A stretch of DNA of 64,000 nucleotides from Leptospira sanjuanensis (GCF_022267325.1 NZ_JAIZBG010000001.1:792001-856000), one strand, 5' to 3'; shown: positions 26,013 through 37,057, counted from the stretch's first letter. Translations and numbers: made by a program. The notes: generated from the sequence alone by a model not told the origin.

Positions 26013-27002
26013 ATGAAACAATCTACAGCCGGAGTTCTATTCGTAGCGCTCTTGGGGATCGTTATGGTGTCTTGCGGGCCTTCCGAAAAGACAAAAAAGT
26101 TGATCGATGATTCCAAGAAGATCTTTGGAACCATTCCCGACAAAATGCCCGGGGGAGAAGCCGATACTCCCGAATTGGTTCAGCTCGGTGAAAAGTTATA
26201 CTTTGAAAAAAGACTCTCGGCCAACGACACGCAGGCTTGTAATTCCTGTCACAATGTTGTCGGGAAAGCGGGTGGAGTGGACAATCTTCCCACTTCTCCC
26301 GGGGCGTTTGGGAAGAATGGCGATCGCAATTCTCCCACCGTTTTGAACGCGGGTTTCCATATCGCGCAATTCTGGGACGGAAGAGCGGCCAATCTGAAAG
26401 AACAGGCAAAAGGTCCGATCTTAAATCCCGTCGAAATGGCGATGCCGTCTGCTGCGGAAGTGGAAAAGAAAATCTCCGCGATCGCGGAATACAAAGAGCT
26501 TTTTTCAAAGGCGTATCCTAAGGACGCAAATCCGATTACTTACGACAATCTCGCGGGTGCGATTGCCGCGTTTGAAAGAACTCTCAAAACAAACGATCGT
26601 TTCGACGATTTCCAAAACGGGGATCACAAGGCGCTTTCCGCGGAAGAACAGGAAGGTCTGGAAAAATTCTTAGCTACCGGCTGCACCGCTTGTCATATCG
26701 GTCCGCTTTTGGGTGGGAACTCCTTCCGTAAACTCGGTCAGGTCAATCCGTATGAAAATACCGCGGATAAAGGCCGTCAGGGCGTTACGAAGAACGTCGC
26801 GGACACTTTCGTTTTCAAGGTTCAATCTTTGCGGAACGTAGCGATTACCGGGCCGTATTTCCACGACGGTAAGGTCGCTACCCTGGAAGAAGCCGTTAAA
26901 AAAATGGCGCGTCTCCAGCTCGGAAAGGATCTTTCGGATTCCGATACAAAGTCGATCGTAACTTTCTTGAAGGCGTTGACCGATAAGAACCGGTCTAATT
27001 AA
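26013..27002 (+). CDS. Di-haem cytochrome c peroxidase, lipoprotein
   Basis: The 329-residue protein has a lipoprotein signal (VMVSCGPS, Cys about 21) and two haem c motifs, CNSCH (about 76-80) and CTACH (about 221-225). Between them are the peroxidase-family segments RNSPTVLNAGFH and FWDGRAANLKEQAKGPI; near the end is LRNVAITGPYFHDGKVATLE. It reduces hydrogen peroxide to water in the periplasm with electrons from the respiratory chain. Tandem PerR/Fur-like boxes upstream and a terminator downstream make it a single-gene unit. Confidence 0.93.
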   Translation: MKQSTAGVLFVALLGIVMVSCGPSEKTKKLIDDSKKIFGTIPDKMPGGEADTPELVQLGEKLYFEKRLSANDTQACNSCHNVVGKAGGVDNLPTSPGAFGKNGDRNSPTVLNAGFHIAQFWDGRAANLKEQAKGPILNPVEMAMPSAAEVEKKISAIAEYKELFSKAYPKDANPITYDNLAGAIAAFERTLKTNDRFDDFQNGDHKALSAEEQEGLEKFLATGCTACHIGPLLGGNSFRKLGQVNPYENTADKGRQGVTKNVADTFVFKVQSLRNVAITGPYFHDGKVATLEEAVKKMARLQLGKDLSDSDTKSIVTFLKALTDKNRSN

Positions 27003-27030
27003 CTGGACTTACAGAATTGAAACCTATTCA

Positions 27031-27067
27031 GCCGGCGGTTGCTCACGCGATTAGCCGGTCTTTTTTT
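27031..27067 (+). terminator. Rho-independent terminator of the peroxidase gene
   Basis: GCCGGC (27031-27036) pairs with GCCGGT (27054-27059, one wobble), followed by C and seven T residues. It begins 29 bp after the stop. Confidence 0.8.
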
Positions 27068-27100
27068 GTACTCGCGGGAAAGGGCCGTTTTTGGGTAGAA

Positions 27101-27296
27101 TGTGGGAACTCCCACGGTTCAAAAAAAAATTTCTGAAAGTGCGGGAAATCCGCACCTGCGGCCCTAACCGGAAAATCTTAGATGTTTTAAGAGAATGTGG
27201 GAACTCCTTCGTTCTACTCGGAAAATCTTCCGTTTTCAGCGCCGTTGTGGGAACTCCTCCCATCGGATTTCTGCTCAATTCGTATGAGTTCCTACA
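27101..27296. repeat. Intergenic TGTGGGAACTCC repeat cluster
   Basis: TGTGGGAACTCC occurs at 27101-27112, 27196-27207 and 27246-27257, and as the reverse variant GAGTTCCTACA at 27286-27296. GAAAATCTT at 27171 and 27221 precedes the second and third copies by exactly 25 bp, so there is a 50-bp period. The first copy extends to the palindrome GTGGGAACTCCCAC. No gene is present; the frames open here are low-complexity shadows. Confidence 0.7.
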
Positions 27297-27690
27297 TTCT
27301 TTTCTTTAAACCCGACAAACCTTGCCCGGAAGAATCCGCGTCCGCAAGGAGTTCCCGCAAATCTTCCGGAATCGGAAAGGATGCGAAGATCGGAACGTCG
27401 GAGCCGCCCGGATTTCCGACCGGAATCCGATTGAGCAAGGAACCGAGCCAACCGAAGGAAAGTCGCGGAAGCTGACCGAATACTTCCTTCCAATCTTTTT
27501 GACGAACCGCAAACAGCAACATTCTCCCGTGAGAACCCGTGTGCGGAACGGGATGATACTGCCCGATCAGATGGGCCCGTTCTAAAAATTTCCAGGCTTC
27601 TTGAAAACGTCCGGCCTTGAGATGAGTTCGATAATTTTCGATCTCTTTGAAGTATGCGGTTTTAAATGAAGAAGGCATTTTGAAATTCAT
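27292..27690 (-). CDS. DUF3703 family protein, second copy
   Basis: The 132-residue product is a clear paralogue of the one at 10226-10615: NFKMPSSFKTAYFKEIENYR, AWKFLERAHLIGQYHPV, HTGSHGRMLLFA, GSLLNRIPVGNPGG, and the same ending GLSGLK. It has the less AT-rich base use of the right part of the window and may be the resident copy. Here it is alone, not beside a transporter, and its stop overlaps the intergenic repeat cluster. Confidence 0.85.
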   Translation of the reverse strand: MNFKMPSSFKTAYFKEIENYRTHLKAGRFQEAWKFLERAHLIGQYHPVPHTGSHGRMLLFAVRQKDWKEVFGQLPRLSFGWLGSLLNRIPVGNPGGSDVPIFASFPIPEDLRELLADADSSGQGLSGLKKRM

Positions 27691-27782
27691 TCTATCCTCG
27701 TATTCAAAAGAATGAATCGATGATAAATGAAATCGAGGTGATCGTCTTGAACGAAAGGGCTACGGACTGTGCGAATTTAGAT

Positions 27783-28382
<600 letters not shown>

Positions 28383-28446
28383 GGCGAGTTCCTTTTCTTA
28401 TGACATTCTATGAACCTCGATCCGTAGCAGCGTCGTGATGAAACGA

Positions 28447-28783
28447 TCAAAAAATCTGAATCATTTCCGAAAAGACCGATTTCCAAAAACCTGGATAACG
28501 ACTTTGTTCCCGTGCCTTTTCCCATTCCTGCGGAGTATATACAAACAGATTGAGTTCGATCGGCAAGGCAAGAAGCTCCGGATACGATTCAGGTCTGTTG
28601 ATAAACGGTATTAGCGAATCGTATCGATCAGTTCTTCCCGATTCATTCCTCCAAGGGGATCGCGCTTGGGAAATACGAGAACGCTCATGAAATTTTTCCG
28701 TGAACGATGCGGATCAATGTTTCCGCAAATTCGACCGCTTCTTCCGCTTGGGCGAGCCGGCCTTTCCATCTCGGGTTCTGCAT
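28447..28783 (-). pseudogene. Decayed nucleotidyltransferase (MNT-type) gene
   Basis: Three minus-strand pieces read as one broken protein. From ATG 28783: RWKGRLAQAEEAVEFAETLI, like the helix before a nucleotidyltransferase core, ending at TGA 28685-28687. From ATG 28688 (ATGA overlap): SVLVFPKRDPLGGMNREELI, like the strand after the metal-binding aspartates, to a TAA at 28611-28613. In another frame down to 28447: PFINRPESYPELLALPIELN then LFVYTPQEWEKAREQSRYPG, like the C-terminus. The GSxxxGxxxxxSDxD core is absent. Deletion plus frameshift has destroyed it. Confidence 0.6.
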
Positions 28784-28785
28784 GA

Positions 28786-30073
<1,288 letters not shown>

Positions 30074-30182
30074 AGGAACCTCGGAGAATGGTATGCGTCA
30101 ATACTTCTAATTTTGCCCGCGTCGATTTTTCCCGTTTCTTCTGGACAAAACTTCCGGGTCGGCTTTCCTTCTCCCAGTTTCC

Positions 30183-31280
30183 ATGAATGCCTCGAACACA
30201 CCGGATCTATTCTGGCTCGGCCTCCACATTCTCATTCAGCTTGGACCGGGGTATTGTATTCTTCTCTTTTTCACCGAACTCGCAAAACGGAAAAAGGGAG
30301 AAGACTTTACGGGGATGTTTCTTCTCGCGCTCATCATGGCTTCCTCCGAATCCCGGATCGGATTGGTGCAGATTCCGGGAACTGCTTCGCACACCTATCT
30401 TTGGATTTTCTTTTTTTCCTCCCTGCTCGCGATGGGCCCCGCTCTTCTTCTTGTCGTGCGGAGAATGTTGCAGTTCGCTTTGGAAAAAAGAGTTCCACTC
30501 AAGCGACATTTTTTCCCCGCATACATCGCCCTCGCGGGAGAAGCGGTTTTTTTCGGCGTTCCGTTCGAATCCAAATCGCAGCTCATTCAGGACGCGTTCG
30601 TCAACCGGGGAAGCAATCCGATTTCTCTTATCATCGGAATCGGATATCTTCACCTAACGGTATATTGCGTCTATTCGGTGTATTTGTTTTGGAAGGCGTT
30701 CCGCGAAATCGACATTCATCTTTCCAGACTCGCTTCTTCCATTCTTCTCGTGACGATTGCGGCGATCCAGCTTTCGGGAATCGGATTTTATCTGAACGTT
30801 CCGAGTCTTTTCGCGTTCGCTTCCGTATTGATGACTTTAGGGAACGGGCTCGTGTTCGTGTTCACCGCGCGTTATCCGAACTTCTTCGTATCCTTAAAGT
30901 CCGAGTTTCAGCAAAAGCGGTATGAAAAAACGCAGTTGGGAGGAATCAATCTCGATGCGATCAAATCTCGGCTTGCCGAACTCATGGAAGAGGAACGATC
31001 GTATCGGGACGAGGAAATTCGGATGCAGGATCTCGCGGAAAAACTTCTCATCACGCCGCATCAGCTTTCCCGAATTCTCAACGAAACGTATGGAAAGAAT
31101 TTCAACGAATTCATCAACGGTTATCGAGTCGAAGAGGCCAAAAAGATCCTATTGGAAGAACCGGAAAAGACGATTCTTTCCATCGGATTCGAGGTCGGAT
31201 TTAATACGAAGTCCACCTTCAACGCGCAATTTTTGAAAATCGCGGGGATGACTCCCGCCGAATGGAGAAAAAAAATCTAA
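30183..31280 (+). CDS. AraC-type regulator with polytopic membrane N-terminus
   Basis: The 365-residue product has about seven hydrophobic segments in residues 8-235 and an AraC-type DNA-binding region at the end (DLAEKLLITPHQLSRILNET, then SIGFEVGFNTKSTFNAQFLK and GMTPAEWRKK). It has the same architecture as the product of 19777-20823. It is divergent from the citrate synthase homologue, with 116 bp between starts, so it may control that gene. The likely mechanism is direct coupling of a membrane signal to DNA binding; ligand unknown. Confidence 0.83.
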   Translation: MNASNTPDLFWLGLHILIQLGPGYCILLFFTELAKRKKGEDFTGMFLLALIMASSESRIGLVQIPGTASHTYLWIFFFSSLLAMGPALLLVVRRMLQFALEKRVPLKRHFFPAYIALAGEAVFFGVPFESKSQLIQDAFVNRGSNPISLIIGIGYLHLTVYCVYSVYLFWKAFREIDIHLSRLASSILLVTIAAIQLSGIGFYLNVPSLFAFASVLMTLGNGLVFVFTARYPNFFVSLKSEFQQKRYEKTQLGGINLDAIKSRLAELMEEERSYRDEEIRMQDLAEKLLITPHQLSRILNETYGKNFNEFINGYRVEEAKKILLEEPEKTILSIGFEVGFNTKSTFNAQFLKIAGMTPAEWRKKI

Positions 31281-31374
31281 AAATCGGTCGGAAATCATAA
31301 GATCGGACGATGCCTTGTGTAACATGCGTTACAATTCCTTCCAACAAAGCGCAAGAAGTTGGGGGAAAGGGAGA

Positions 31375-32472
31375 ATGTCTCGGGAATATTATTCTTCATC
31401 GGATCTGGAAGATTTCAAACACGTGCAAAAACTTGCATACGATGCAGTCGAGTGGGTGCGTGGTAGACTCGTGGTCGGTATGACCGAAAAGACCGCGGCA
31501 TCTCTCATCGATTCCTATATCCGAGAACGGGGCGGGAAAAATTTCTTTCATTACGGATTCGCTTGGTTCGGAGATAGAACCTGCTTTCGAGGTTTTCGCA
31601 GACCTCTCACGTTTCAACGGATCGGAAGCGGAGAAGGAATTCTTCCTCACTGGGGTTTTTCCTTTCAACCTTCCAACCGTAAACTGAAAGAAGGAATGGC
31701 GGTGATCCTAGATGTTGCGCCTAACGTGAAAGGTGTGACCGCCGACGTGGGTTATTCTTTTTCTTTCGGAAAAAATCCCGCCGTCGAACAGGGACGACGC
31801 GATCTCAAAGAATTCCGTTCCTTGATTTTAGAATCCGTCCGCGCGGAAAAGTCGATGGGTGAAATCTACCGCGCCTGCAACGAACTCATTTCCGAACTCG
31901 GTTATCAAAACTGTCATACCGTATATCCCAACGGAGTTCTCGGTCATAAGGTGGGAAAGGTTCCCGGTTGGAGCGTTCCCGCGGGAAGAGTTCTCGGATT
32001 TCCTCCGCAGACGTTTTTGTATCTCGTTCCTCAAATCGTAAAAGGATTTCTTGCACCTTCCGAAAACGCTTCTCCGCTTTGGGGAGAATTCACCAAGTCT
32101 CGCGTGGACGCAGGACTTTGGGCCGTGGAACCTCATATCGGAAAAATCTATTCCGGCGCCGACGCGGAAGAAAGTTTCGGAGTGAAGTGGGAAGAAATTT
32201 TGGTCGTGAGCGACAGCGATGCGTGTTGGCTCGACGAGGATCTTCCGCACGTTCGCTTTTGGGAAGAGGAGACTTTTAAGTCAAAGTCCGAGGTTACGTT
32301 GCTCGCAGGAAACAAAAAGAGCGAATCTACCAAAGCGGCAAAACGGTTGAAAATCTCCGAGACGGCAAAACGCACAAACGGAAAAGCGAAATCGGCCGCA
32401 CGAACAAAAACCTCGTCTTCTAAAACGAAAACATCGAATTCATCCAAAAAGGTTCGGGCGGGGGCGGCGTAA
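31375..32472 (+). CDS. M24-family peptidase homologue
   Basis: The start ATG 31375 has AAAGGGAG close upstream. The 365-residue protein has a creatinase/aminopeptidase fold: LDVAPNVKGVTADVGYSF supplies two aspartates (about 112 and 123), HTVYPNGVLGHKVG the histidine (near 194) and AVEPHIG a glutamate. I cannot place the fifth metal ligand with confidence, so activity may differ from methionine aminopeptidase or Xaa-Pro dipeptidase. The last 60 residues are a Lys/Ser/Thr/Ala-rich tail (KSAARTKTSSSKTKTSNSSK), unusual for the family and perhaps nucleic-acid- or surface-binding. Confidence 0.78.
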   Translation: MSREYYSSSDLEDFKHVQKLAYDAVEWVRGRLVVGMTEKTAASLIDSYIRERGGKNFFHYGFAWFGDRTCFRGFRRPLTFQRIGSGEGILPHWGFSFQPSNRKLKEGMAVILDVAPNVKGVTADVGYSFSFGKNPAVEQGRRDLKEFRSLILESVRAEKSMGEIYRACNELISELGYQNCHTVYPNGVLGHKVGKVPGWSVPAGRVLGFPPQTFLYLVPQIVKGFLAPSENASPLWGEFTKSRVDAGLWAVEPHIGKIYSGADAEESFGVKWEEILVVSDSDACWLDEDLPHVRFWEEETFKSKSEVTLLAGNKKSESTKAAKRLKISETAKRTNGKAKSAARTKTSSSKTKTSNSSKKVRAGAA

Positions 32473-32594
32473 GCTCCGTGATCTTTGTCGGAAGAAAATA
32501 AGATTCAAATGATTTGATATAGTCGCGGATCTTAGGATCGGAACGGAAAATAAAATTCAAAATATCGAATGTGCGAAACGGGATTGAAGAAGTT

Positions 32595-33446
32595 ATGAAG
32601 AAAAAGAAAACGAACGAAGACTACGTTGAAAAACCGGATTATCCGGTTCGAAAACCGAAATTTCAATTTTCCGATACGGTGCCGAAACACTGGTGCGGAG
32701 ACAACGCTTCCTTGACGCACGTGTTGAATGCGTGGACCATTCTGTTTCCGGAAGGGGAAAAATATTTTATCCGAACGATTCAAAAATACGTTCCCGAACT
32801 CGAAGAAGGTAGAGTGAAACGAAACGCGATCGCGTTCGTGGGACAAGAAGCGCAGCACGCGGGCGAACATAAAAAGTTCTGGCAGAATCTGAAAAACCAG
32901 GGATACAAGTTCGAAGGTTTTATGAACTTCGTGGTTTGGTTTGCGTTCGGTCTTTTGGAAAAACTTTTTTCCAAAAAAATGAATTTGGCGGCGGTCGCGG
33001 GACTCGAACATTACACGTCTCTCGTCGCGGATCTAGGATTGCGCAGAGGACTTTTGAAACCCGCTCATCCGGAAATGAGACGATTGTTTGAGTGGCACGC
33101 CGCGGAAGAATTGGAACACAAATCAGCCGCATTCGACGTTTTGAAAGCGATTACACAAAGTTACTGGATCCGAGTGATCGGAATGGGAATCGCCTCTTCG
33201 ATCTTTTTCGCTTTTACCTTCGTTGCTGTTCTGTTATTTCTTTGGCAGGACGGGATTCTTTTCAAATTCAAAACCCAAAAGGAACTCTTTCAACTTCTCT
33301 TTACGAAGGAAAGAGTCCTGCCTTTGACGATCAAGGCCGCGTTGAAATACTTCCGATTCTCCTTTCATCCCGATGAAGAGGACAATCTCTACTTAGCAAA
33401 AGAAATTTTTTCAACACCAGAACACCATTATAGAGAAGCGATATGA
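32595..33446 (+). CDS. Ferritin-like metal-dependent hydrolase (PF10118-type)
   Basis: Start ATG 32595 (MKKKKTNED) is chosen over an ATG 24 bp upstream because of the basic, typical N-terminus; the ribosome site is weak in both. The 283-residue protein has FVGQEAQHAGEH (about 84-95), AGLEHYTS (about 133-140) and EWHAAEELEHKSAAFDV (about 162-178), the E/H sets of a diiron four-helix protein. A hydrophobic helix near 190-215 suggests membrane association. It heads a coupled pair with the SDR gene (ATGA overlap). Confidence 0.82.
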   Translation: MKKKKTNEDYVEKPDYPVRKPKFQFSDTVPKHWCGDNASLTHVLNAWTILFPEGEKYFIRTIQKYVPELEEGRVKRNAIAFVGQEAQHAGEHKKFWQNLKNQGYKFEGFMNFVVWFAFGLLEKLFSKKMNLAAVAGLEHYTSLVADLGLRRGLLKPAHPEMRRLFEWHAAEELEHKSAAFDVLKAITQSYWIRVIGMGIASSIFFAFTFVAVLLFLWQDGILFKFKTQKELFQLLFTKERVLPLTIKAALKYFRFSFHPDEEDNLYLAKEIFSTPEHHYREAI

Positions 33447-34267
33447 GCCGATTGAAAGATAAAACGATACTGATTACCGGAGCCAACGGAGGTTTCGGAA
33501 GGGAATTGACCAAACAACTTTTGGAAAAAGGAGCGAACGTGATTCTTACCGATCTCAAAGCTCCCGGCACGGACGCGGATTTTTATCTGCATCGTAGATG
33601 GCTTGAAAACGGAAAGAACGGATTTCAATCCAAAAGCGCGGGAAAGATTCTCGGAAGTTTTTCCGGCGATCTTCAAACGCAGGAAGGTTGTAAGGACGTA
33701 TATCAGAATACTCTAAAGTTGTCTCAGAGAGGAGTGGACGTTCTGATCAACAACGCGGGGCTTGCGTTTAAGGGCGGGCTCTTGGACGTTCCCGATAAGA
33801 ATTGGAATCTGATTCTCGACGTGAATTTATACGCTCCGATTCATCTGAGCCGTTTATTCGTTCCCGCGATGCTCGAAAGAAAACAAGGACAGATCGTAAA
33901 CCTTTCCTCCGTTGCGGGTCAAGTCGCGCCGGGTGAATTGATCTACTATTCGATTTCCAAATTCGGAATCAGGGCGATGGGCGAGGCGATGGACGCGGAT
34001 CTCCGCAAGAAGGGAGTCGCCGTTACGAACGTATATCCGTTCTTTGCGGACACCGGAATCTTAAAGTCGCAACAATTCGGAAAACAACAAGACGTTCCGA
34101 AATCGATCGTGGATAGTCCGGTGGACGTCGTAAAGGCGATCGTAAAAGGAATGGAAAAAAGAAAACTCCACGTATTTCCGGGAATCAAATCCAAAACGAT
34201 CAGCTTTTTCAACCGGATGACCCCGAACATCGTACACAAGGTTACGAGTTTGAGCGACCGGTTCTGA
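33443..34267 (+). CDS. Short-chain dehydrogenase/reductase
   Basis: The 274-residue protein has the Rossmann motif TGANGGFG (about 12-19), NNAG (about 96-99), catalytic Ser in NLSSVAG (about 147), and YSISK (about 160-164): a complete classical SDR active site. Start overlaps the previous stop by four bases. With the ferritin-like hydrolase before and alpha/beta hydrolase after, it probably acts on a long-chain lipid; the substrate is unknown. It carries a C-terminal extension (KSKTISFFNRMTPNIVHKVT) seen in lipid-associated SDRs. Confidence 0.9.
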   Translation: MSRLKDKTILITGANGGFGRELTKQLLEKGANVILTDLKAPGTDADFYLHRRWLENGKNGFQSKSAGKILGSFSGDLQTQEGCKDVYQNTLKLSQRGVDVLINNAGLAFKGGLLDVPDKNWNLILDVNLYAPIHLSRLFVPAMLERKQGQIVNLSSVAGQVAPGELIYYSISKFGIRAMGEAMDADLRKKGVAVTNVYPFFADTGILKSQQFGKQQDVPKSIVDSPVDVVKAIVKGMEKRKLHVFPGIKSKTISFFNRMTPNIVHKVTSLSDRF

Positions 34268-34303
34268 TTTGCCGATTCGAAAAGCATTTTAGGAAAATGG
34301 AAT

Positions 34304-34324
34304 GCGCTGACCTTGTTTCAGCGC
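34304..34324. terminator. Short hairpin between SDR and hydrolase genes
   Basis: GCGCTGA (34304-34310) and TCAGCGC (34318-34324) pair perfectly around a seven-base loop, without a T run. It may weaken read-through between the two genes. Confidence 0.35.
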
Positions 34325-34359
34325 TCAAAGTCGCTTAACAAAATCAGGAAGTAAAACCG

Positions 34360-35316
34360 ATGATCGCTTTGTATCCCGAAAAAAAGAAAACTTCAAAGGA
34401 AACGAAAACTCCTCTCCGTTTTAAAACGACATTCGTTTCGAACGGAAATTTTAATCTTTTTTTGAAATACAACGCAACGGCAAAGGAGCGACCGGATCGC
34501 GAGACGATTCTTTTCGTTCACGGTTATCCGGACGAACATTCCACTTGGGATCTGCAGTTGAATTCTCTCGGAGAAGAATTCAACGTGGGTGCGTTCGATT
34601 TGAGAGGAGCGGGAAACTCGAGCAAACCTTCCCAACAAAAGGCGTACAATGCCCGGGAGATCTTTAAGGATTTCGAGGCGGTCATCCGGTTTTTAGGAAA
34701 CGGGAAGCCGGTTCATCTCGTCGCTCACGATTGGGGAGCGCTTCTTGCTTGGGCTTTCGTGGGAGATTTAGAATATTCTAAATCGATCCGTTCGTATACG
34801 GCGATGGGCGGTCCTCATCCGATTCTCGCGAGAAATCTAATGTTTCGTTACTTCTTCAGTTTCAATCCGAAAAAGGTCTGGTTGTCTCTGAAACAATCGG
34901 TCAAATCCTGGTATATCGTATTCTTTCAAATCCCTTGGCTTCCCGGTTTTTTAATGCGACATTTGGCAAAGCAGATTTGGAACTATCTTATGGCCGCCGC
35001 GGAAATTCCGAAGAACGATCCGATGCGGAATTTTACCGAGGAAGAGATCGTAAAGAGCGCGGTTTATCCGATGAATTTGTACCGGGAATTGATTCGGGGG
35101 AAAAAATATCCGACTCCGAAACGTATCTCGGTTCCCGCGCGCGTGTTGATTCCGCTGCGTGATATGGCGATCAGTCCGGAATGTTACGATTCTCTCAAGA
35201 ACGTGTGCGATTCTCTGGAGCTGTTCTCCGTGGATTCCAATCATTGGATTCAAAAGGAACATCCGATTCTTGTAAGCGATAAGATCCGAGACTTCGTAAT
35301 CTTACACTCCGGTTAA
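34360..35316 (+). CDS. Alpha/beta hydrolase, epoxide-hydrolase-like
   Basis: The 318-residue protein has the oxyanion motif FVHGYPDEHSTWD (about 51-63), DLRGAGNSSKP (about 78-88), the nucleophile elbow HLVAHDWGA (about 118-126, Asp nucleophile) and a late SNHWIQKEHP (about 292-301) with the catalytic His. The Asp nucleophile points to epoxide or haloalkane hydrolases rather than esterases. A paralogue with the same motifs is encoded at 38284-39219. Confidence 0.87.
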   Translation: MIALYPEKKKTSKETKTPLRFKTTFVSNGNFNLFLKYNATAKERPDRETILFVHGYPDEHSTWDLQLNSLGEEFNVGAFDLRGAGNSSKPSQQKAYNAREIFKDFEAVIRFLGNGKPVHLVAHDWGALLAWAFVGDLEYSKSIRSYTAMGGPHPILARNLMFRYFFSFNPKKVWLSLKQSVKSWYIVFFQIPWLPGFLMRHLAKQIWNYLMAAAEIPKNDPMRNFTEEEIVKSAVYPMNLYRELIRGKKYPTPKRISVPARVLIPLRDMAISPECYDSLKNVCDSLELFSVDSNHWIQKEHPILVSDKIRDFVILHSG

Positions 35317-35471
35317 ATCGGTTCGCAAGAACGTCTAACGATTCGGGTTCGAAGGGATTCGAATCGATGGAGCTTGAAAAAGTTCCCGAAAAAAAAATAG
35401 CCACCAACCGCCCCGTCCCGATCTTAGTATTTTGATATACTAGCTTGGAAATATATTTCAATTCTGATCGC

Positions 35472-36503
35472 ATGAACCCGAATTCCATTCGAAATCTACG
35501 GATTTCATTCAAACACGCAGTTTCTATTCTTATCTTTTGTATTTCTCCTCTTCCCATGTTTGCGGAATCCAAGGCGAAAGACGTCGATATGCAGGAAGTC
35601 GTTCCTTTTGCGCAAACAAATGCGGTTCCGAAAGCGGAACCGATTCCCGTGGATCCTCAGAGTGAGGCGAATCAGGCGGAAGCCAAACGAAGAGTCGATC
35701 AACGCAAAGGGACTTGGAGTTTTCAGTGGGGTTACAACCGCGATTCGTATACGCAAAGCGACATTTCCTTTCACGGTCCGGGCTATAACTTCACGTTGAA
35801 GGACGTTGTCGCGAAGGATAAACCGGAAAAATTCAATCCTTCCGTTTATTTGAATCCGAGTCTTTGGGAAATTCCCCAATACAACTTTCGTCTAACCTAT
35901 TATTTTACGGATAAGTTTTATATCGCCTTCGGTCAGGATCACATGAAATACGTGATGAGTCGCGGACAAGCGTCCAACATCTACGGTTACATCGATCCGC
36001 TCGCGATTCAAAGGGCGCATCTCGGAACTTCGTCCGATTCTTCCGTTTATCTATATCTGTTTCCGGACGCATATAAGAGGCTCGAAGGGTATCACAACGG
36101 AGAAACGATCAACATCACCCCCGATTTTTTAAAGTTCGAACATACGGACGGATTAAACTTTCTTTATATGGATGTGGGGATGATTCAGCCTCTTTGGGTT
36201 TCGTCTAACGGAGAACATGCGATCAGTTTCGTTTCTTCCGTGGGCGGAGGTCCGGTCATTTGCCGTAGCGATATCCGTCTGTTCGGCGAAGGGAAGAATA
36301 ACCATTTTCACGCGTCCGGGTACGGAGTTTCCGGCTACGTCGCGGGAAGAACGGATCTTTATAAATCCGTGTTCTTCGAGTTCGGAGCCAAGGGCGGTTA
36401 TATCGATCTTCCGAACATATTGACCACTGGACGTTCCAAAGACAGAGCAAGTCAGAATTTCGGATTTTTAGAGTTGGTCGTCTACGGCGGAGTGAATTTT
36501 TAA
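35472..36503 (+). CDS. Putative outer-membrane beta-barrel protein
   Basis: Start ATG 35472 (MNPNSIRNLRISF) gives a signal peptide ending near PMFAES. After a charged linker (to about 70), the 343-residue protein shows alternating aromatic strands such as WSFQWGYNRDSYTQSD and FRLTYYFTDKFYIAFGQ, ending in VVYGGVNF with a terminal Phe. This is the pattern of an outer-membrane barrel. No family is recognised. The product of 41370 has a related look. The gene is 16 bp before the NlpC/P60 gene. Confidence 0.65.
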   Translation: MNPNSIRNLRISFKHAVSILIFCISPLPMFAESKAKDVDMQEVVPFAQTNAVPKAEPIPVDPQSEANQAEAKRRVDQRKGTWSFQWGYNRDSYTQSDISFHGPGYNFTLKDVVAKDKPEKFNPSVYLNPSLWEIPQYNFRLTYYFTDKFYIAFGQDHMKYVMSRGQASNIYGYIDPLAIQRAHLGTSSDSSVYLYLFPDAYKRLEGYHNGETINITPDFLKFEHTDGLNFLYMDVGMIQPLWVSSNGEHAISFVSSVGGGPVICRSDIRLFGEGKNNHFHASGYGVSGYVAGRTDLYKSVFFEFGAKGGYIDLPNILTTGRSKDRASQNFGFLELVVYGGVNF

Positions 36504-36519
36504 ATCGTCTAAAGAAAGA

Positions 36520-37029
36520 ATGTTTTCTTTCCGTTTGATTCCCTTCTTTTCTCTCTGTCTCGGTTTGGTGTTTTACGCCGTATTGCACGGAGAAAAGAAA
36601 GAATTAAGCGAAGCCGAACTCAAAACGTTTTTCAAACACACGCACGGGATTGCGATCGGTTCCGAAAATAATTTTGCGTTGTATCAAGAAGTGTATCGCT
36701 GGCTCGGAACCCCTTATAAGGATTTCGGAACGGACGAAAACGGAATCGATTGTTCCGGTTTTACGAGCAAGATTCTTTCCAGAGTCTACGGATCCCGTCT
36801 CAGCGGACCGAGTTACACGATGTATCCGAAGACGAATCCGATTTCCAAAGAAGAATTGAAGGAAGGCGATCTGATCTTTTTTACGATTTACGGGGATAAG
36901 ATCAGTCACGTGGGAGTTTATCTCAAAGACAAAAAGTTCGTCCATGCTTCGGTTAAACGAGGAGTTACGATCAATTCTTTAGAGGAAGCGTATTATCAAA
37001 AATATTATACGGCTTCCGGCAGGCTTTGA
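36520..37029 (+). CDS. NlpC/P60 family cell-wall hydrolase
   Basis: The 169-residue protein has an N-terminal signal or anchor (about 3-20) and a complete NlpC/P60 domain: IDCSGF with the catalytic Cys (about 79), KISHVGVYL with the His (about 129) and VHASVKRGV with the third polar residue (about 143). It should cleave peptidoglycan peptides in the periplasm. Length is close to a minimal secreted member. Confidence 0.9.
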   Translation: MFSFRLIPFFSLCLGLVFYAVLHGEKKELSEAELKTFFKHTHGIAIGSENNFALYQEVYRWLGTPYKDFGTDENGIDCSGFTSKILSRVYGSRLSGPSYTMYPKTNPISKEELKEGDLIFFTIYGDKISHVGVYLKDKKFVHASVKRGVTINSLEEAYYQKYYTASGRL

Positions 37030-37057
37030 ACTTCCTTCTTTCGGACGATTGAAACGT

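Noticed and set aside
27101..27296. CRISPR array
   Set aside because: The repeats are 12 bp, irregular in spacing overall and partly inverted; no cas gene is present in the window.
27051..27309. Open frames in the TGTGGGAACTCC repeat cluster
   Set aside because: Both strands are open only because of the repeats; no ribosome site or protein character.
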